7,361 bases of DNA from Methanobacteriota archaeon (lineage in GTDB: Archaea; Thermoplasmatota; Poseidoniia; Poseidoniales; Thalassarchaeaceae), in the NCBI GenBank assembly GCA_002712575.1, contig PATZ01000022.1:3012-10372 (forward strand), written 5' to 3'. A program made the position numbers and the translations under genes. The notes beneath the pieces were generated by a model, which saw only the letters and a list, made by a program, of their open reading frames with translations, had not been told where the DNA came from and made no database searches. Below are positions 5,578 to 7,361 of this stretch, in pieces. Every line of letters starts with the position of its first letter. Within the stretch, counting starts at the first letter, position 1.

Positions 5578-6660
5578 TTATCCGCGTAACCGCCTCAAAC
5601 GCTCTCTTAGCAGTGCCCTCTTTTCATCAATTTTAATCTCTTCAGGATTCGACTTTAATCGTCTTTGTAAAACATTATTCTCGATAAGAAATATTTTCCC
5701 TTCAGAATCGCCAAGAGCTAAAAAATCATTAAAACAATTTATTCTTCTTATTCTTGAAGAGTGTTCAACACAAAATTCAATATTTCCTGAATTAATATCA
5801 ATTGAGAAAATTTTAGATCTATTATCCCACGTTGAAGCCCATAAATAATCTATGCCATCATTAGATGGGGCGCGGGATAATACATCCAACTCCTTTTTTA
5901 GATTCACTTCCCAATCATTCTCAGAGTATATTTCTCCAGATTCTAGCCCAATAATTATTCCTTTATGAAATTCTAAATCTTTTACAGGAATATTTTTATT
6001 ATTTTTATATTCTTCAATTTTATTTCCTATATTGCTGACATTTCCGTTACTATGTCCAAGAAAAATGTTATTTTTATGAGAAATCCCTGTCGTGATAGGG
6101 TTTTTATTAATCAAATCGTAATATTCCACCAATCCCATTTCATTGATTTTTCCATATCCGCATAATGGCCTACTGAGGCCAATAAATAAACCTAAATCGG
6201 TCACATCAAAAAACCAAGGTTTACTTTTTAATATGACAGTTTTAATTAATTCTCCTTTCTTATTAAATTTCCAAATAGCTGACTCCGAATAATTCGAAAT
6301 TTGTAAATCATAAACAGAAGACCCTACCCATATATGGTCATCATATGTTTTAATAAATTCACTATAACCATCAATTTTCTTGCTCCATATTGATTTTCCA
6401 TTATCTAAATCAATACAATGGATATTACCTTCTTCTGCGAGATAAATTAATTCCTGTTCAATTATCATTTCTGAGCACGGGCCTTCAAAATGATTGCTCC
6501 ATTTTTCCATTCCTGAGATTATATCCCAACAACTCAATATCCCGTCGTGCGATCCTGCAATCAGAAAATTATTGTGTAGTTTTAATATTGTACACTCAGT
6601 ACCTATATCTCTTACAAAAGAAGATATTTCTGATAATTTATAATTGTTCATAAATATCAT
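5578..6660 (-). CDS. Uncharacterised beta-propeller (WD40/PQQ-like) repeat protein
   Basis: A 360-residue protein built from degenerate repeats of about 40 residues, each ending in a glycine turn and a hydrophobic or Trp strand: AGSHDGILSCWDIISGMEKW (35-54), AEEGNIHCIDLDNGKSIW (75-92), then weaker copies around AIWKFNKKGELIKT, GHSNGNVSNIG, GLESGEIYSENDWEVNL and ALGDSEGKIFLIE near the C-terminus. This pattern is typical of a WD40- or PQQ-like propeller, which usually acts as a binding scaffold; no catalytic motif, signal peptide or membrane segment is seen. The last about 25 residues form a charged, Arg-rich helix-like tail (KRALLRERLRRLRG). The ATG at 6660 begins 2 nt after the carboxypeptidase stop; ATG 6651 is an alternative. 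This implies one transcript with the upstream peptidase. The function is unknown. Confidence 0.85.
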   Translation of the reverse strand: MIFMNNYKLSEISSFVRDIGTECTILKLHNNFLIAGSHDGILSCWDIISGMEKWSNHFEGPCSEMIIEQELIYLAEEGNIHCIDLDNGKSIWSKKIDGYSEFIKTYDDHIWVGSSVYDLQISNYSESAIWKFNKKGELIKTVILKSKPWFFDVTDLGLFIGLSRPLCGYGKINEMGLVEYYDLINKNPITTGISHKNNIFLGHSNGNVSNIGNKIEEYKNNKNIPVKDLEFHKGIIIGLESGEIYSENDWEVNLKKELDVLSRAPSNDGIDYLWASTWDNRSKIFSIDINSGNIEFCVEHSSRIRRINCFNDFLALGDSEGKIFLIENNVLQRRLKSNPEEIKIDEKRALLRERLRRLRG

Positions 6661-6662
6661 CT

Positions 6663-7361
6663 CTAAATTAAACTGCTATCTAACTCGTATAAGTCAATTA
6701 TCTTATTTTTTAAGTATTCAACAAACTCATCAGAAGAAGGGAAGTTACCTGTCGCCTCTTTAATTAATTCAGCAGGCTCAATGATACTTCCTCTTGAATG
6801 AATCTTCTTCCTCATCCATTCTAGTAATGGAGAAAAATCTCCTTGTTTTATTTGTTTATTTATTTCTCCTATGTCCTTTTTTGCAGCCGATAAAAGTTGA
6901 GCCGAATATAAATTTCCAAGTGTATATGTTGGAAAATATCCAAAAGCACCCATTGACCAATGCACATCTTGTAATACTCCTAGGGAATTATTGGGAACTT
7001 TTATTCCTAAAAATTTATCATACATATCACTCCATATATCCGGAAGATCATCAACTTCAATCTCTCCACTTATCAATTTCTTTTCTATTTCATACCTAAT
7101 CATTATGTGAAGATTGTATGTCGCTTCATCTGATTCAGTCCTAATTAAACTAGGTTGTATAATATTAACTGATTTCCATAAGTCTTCTGCATTCACATTT
7201 TTCATATTTTCTGGAAAATTTTCCTTCCAAAGTGGCAATACCCACTCACAGAACTCTAATGATCTTCCAATTTGATTTTCCCATAGCCTACTTTGACTTT
7301 CATGAATCCCTAAACCATTGGCTTTTCCTGCCGGTTGGAAATCTAAGTCTCTGGGCCTTCC
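6663..7361 (-). CDS. M32 family metallocarboxypeptidase (thermostable carboxypeptidase type), C-terminal part, 5' end outside window
   Basis: M32 enzymes are cytosolic, zinc-dependent carboxypeptidases of about 500 residues that remove C-terminal amino acids with broad specificity. The frame is open to the window edge and yields the last 232 residues. IHESQSRLWENQIGRS (from about fragment residue 19) is the family's conserved block following the zinc site; its Glu is the downstream zinc ligand of the family. Further M32 blocks are EATYNLHIMIRYEIEKKL, then LQDVHWSMGAFGYFPTYTLG and NLYSAQLLSAA. The HExxH motif would be upstream of the window and cannot be checked. Starts inside this stretch, such as TTG 7238, are not real because conserved sequence continues upstream. 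The propeller gene follows after 2 nt. Confidence 0.95.
   Translation of the reverse strand, partial: GRPRDLDFQPAGKANGLGIHESQSRLWENQIGRSLEFCEWVLPLWKENFPENMKNVNAEDLWKSVNIIQPSLIRTESDEATYNLHIMIRYEIEKKLISGEIEVDDLPDIWSDMYDKFLGIKVPNNSLGVLQDVHWSMGAFGYFPTYTLGNLYSAQLLSAAKKDIGEINKQIKQGDFSPLLEWMRKKIHSRGSIIEPAELIKEATGNFPSSDEFVEYLKNKIIDLYELDSSLI

Noticed and set aside
1..7361. Mobile elements, CRISPR arrays, tRNA or rRNA genes
   Set aside because: I saw no transposase, integrase, regularly spaced repeats, tRNA T-arm with acceptor pairing, or rRNA motif on either strand.

Overview
The window looks like ordinary chromosome from an AT-rich archaeon, most probably a euryarchaeote. The strongest clue is the N-terminal part of the large subunit (DP2) of the archaeal D-family DNA polymerase. 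Most + strand genes lack Shine-Dalgarno sequences but have TATA-like elements upstream, as expected for leaderless or short-leader archaeal transcripts. The mix of DP2, class II fumarase, M32 carboxypeptidase, a cyclophilin and a CsaA-like protein, with roughly 35% GC coding sequence, fits a marine planktonic lineage such as Poseidoniia (Marine Group II/III). That placement is inference. There is no sign of a prophage, insertion sequence, CRISPR array, tRNA or rRNA.

Layout. Positions 1-1497 (minus) hold a 3'-truncated DP2 gene. A 142-bp divergent intergenic region (1498-1639) separates it from pyrE (orotate phosphoribosyltransferase), and an 8+8 bp perfect inverted repeat lies just before the pyrE start. 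A CsaA-like tRNA/OB-fold protein follows pyrE after 3 nt, so the two are probably co-transcribed. A cyclophilin with its own TATA-like element comes next. After that is the most unusual gene: a class II fumarase carrying an N-terminal ribbon-helix-helix (RHH) DNA-binding-like domain. Two identical 14-bp perfect palindromes lie immediately upstream of it. This suggests a self-regulating, possibly metabolite-sensing enzyme-regulator.

Positions 4842-5577 contain no convincing protein gene. They are richer in GC than the neighbouring genes, with two islands of about 53-60%, and are packed with short hairpins: a long interrupted stem at 4871-4921, an AT-only bidirectional hairpin with T-tracts at 5024-5043, and a cluster of hairpins at 5344-5498. 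The best reading is a fumarase 3' UTR meeting a minus-strand structured non-coding RNA, but I could not match it to RNase P RNA, SRP RNA, 5S rRNA or tRNA.

Positions 5578-7361 (minus) hold a two-gene unit: a 5'-truncated M32 metallocarboxypeptidase followed, 2 nt later, by an uncharacterised beta-propeller protein.

Functionally, most of the window is housekeeping: replication, pyrimidine synthesis, the TCA cycle, protein folding and peptide turnover. The RHH-fumarase fusion with its palindromic upstream region and the structured intergenic region are the parts that deserve follow-up.
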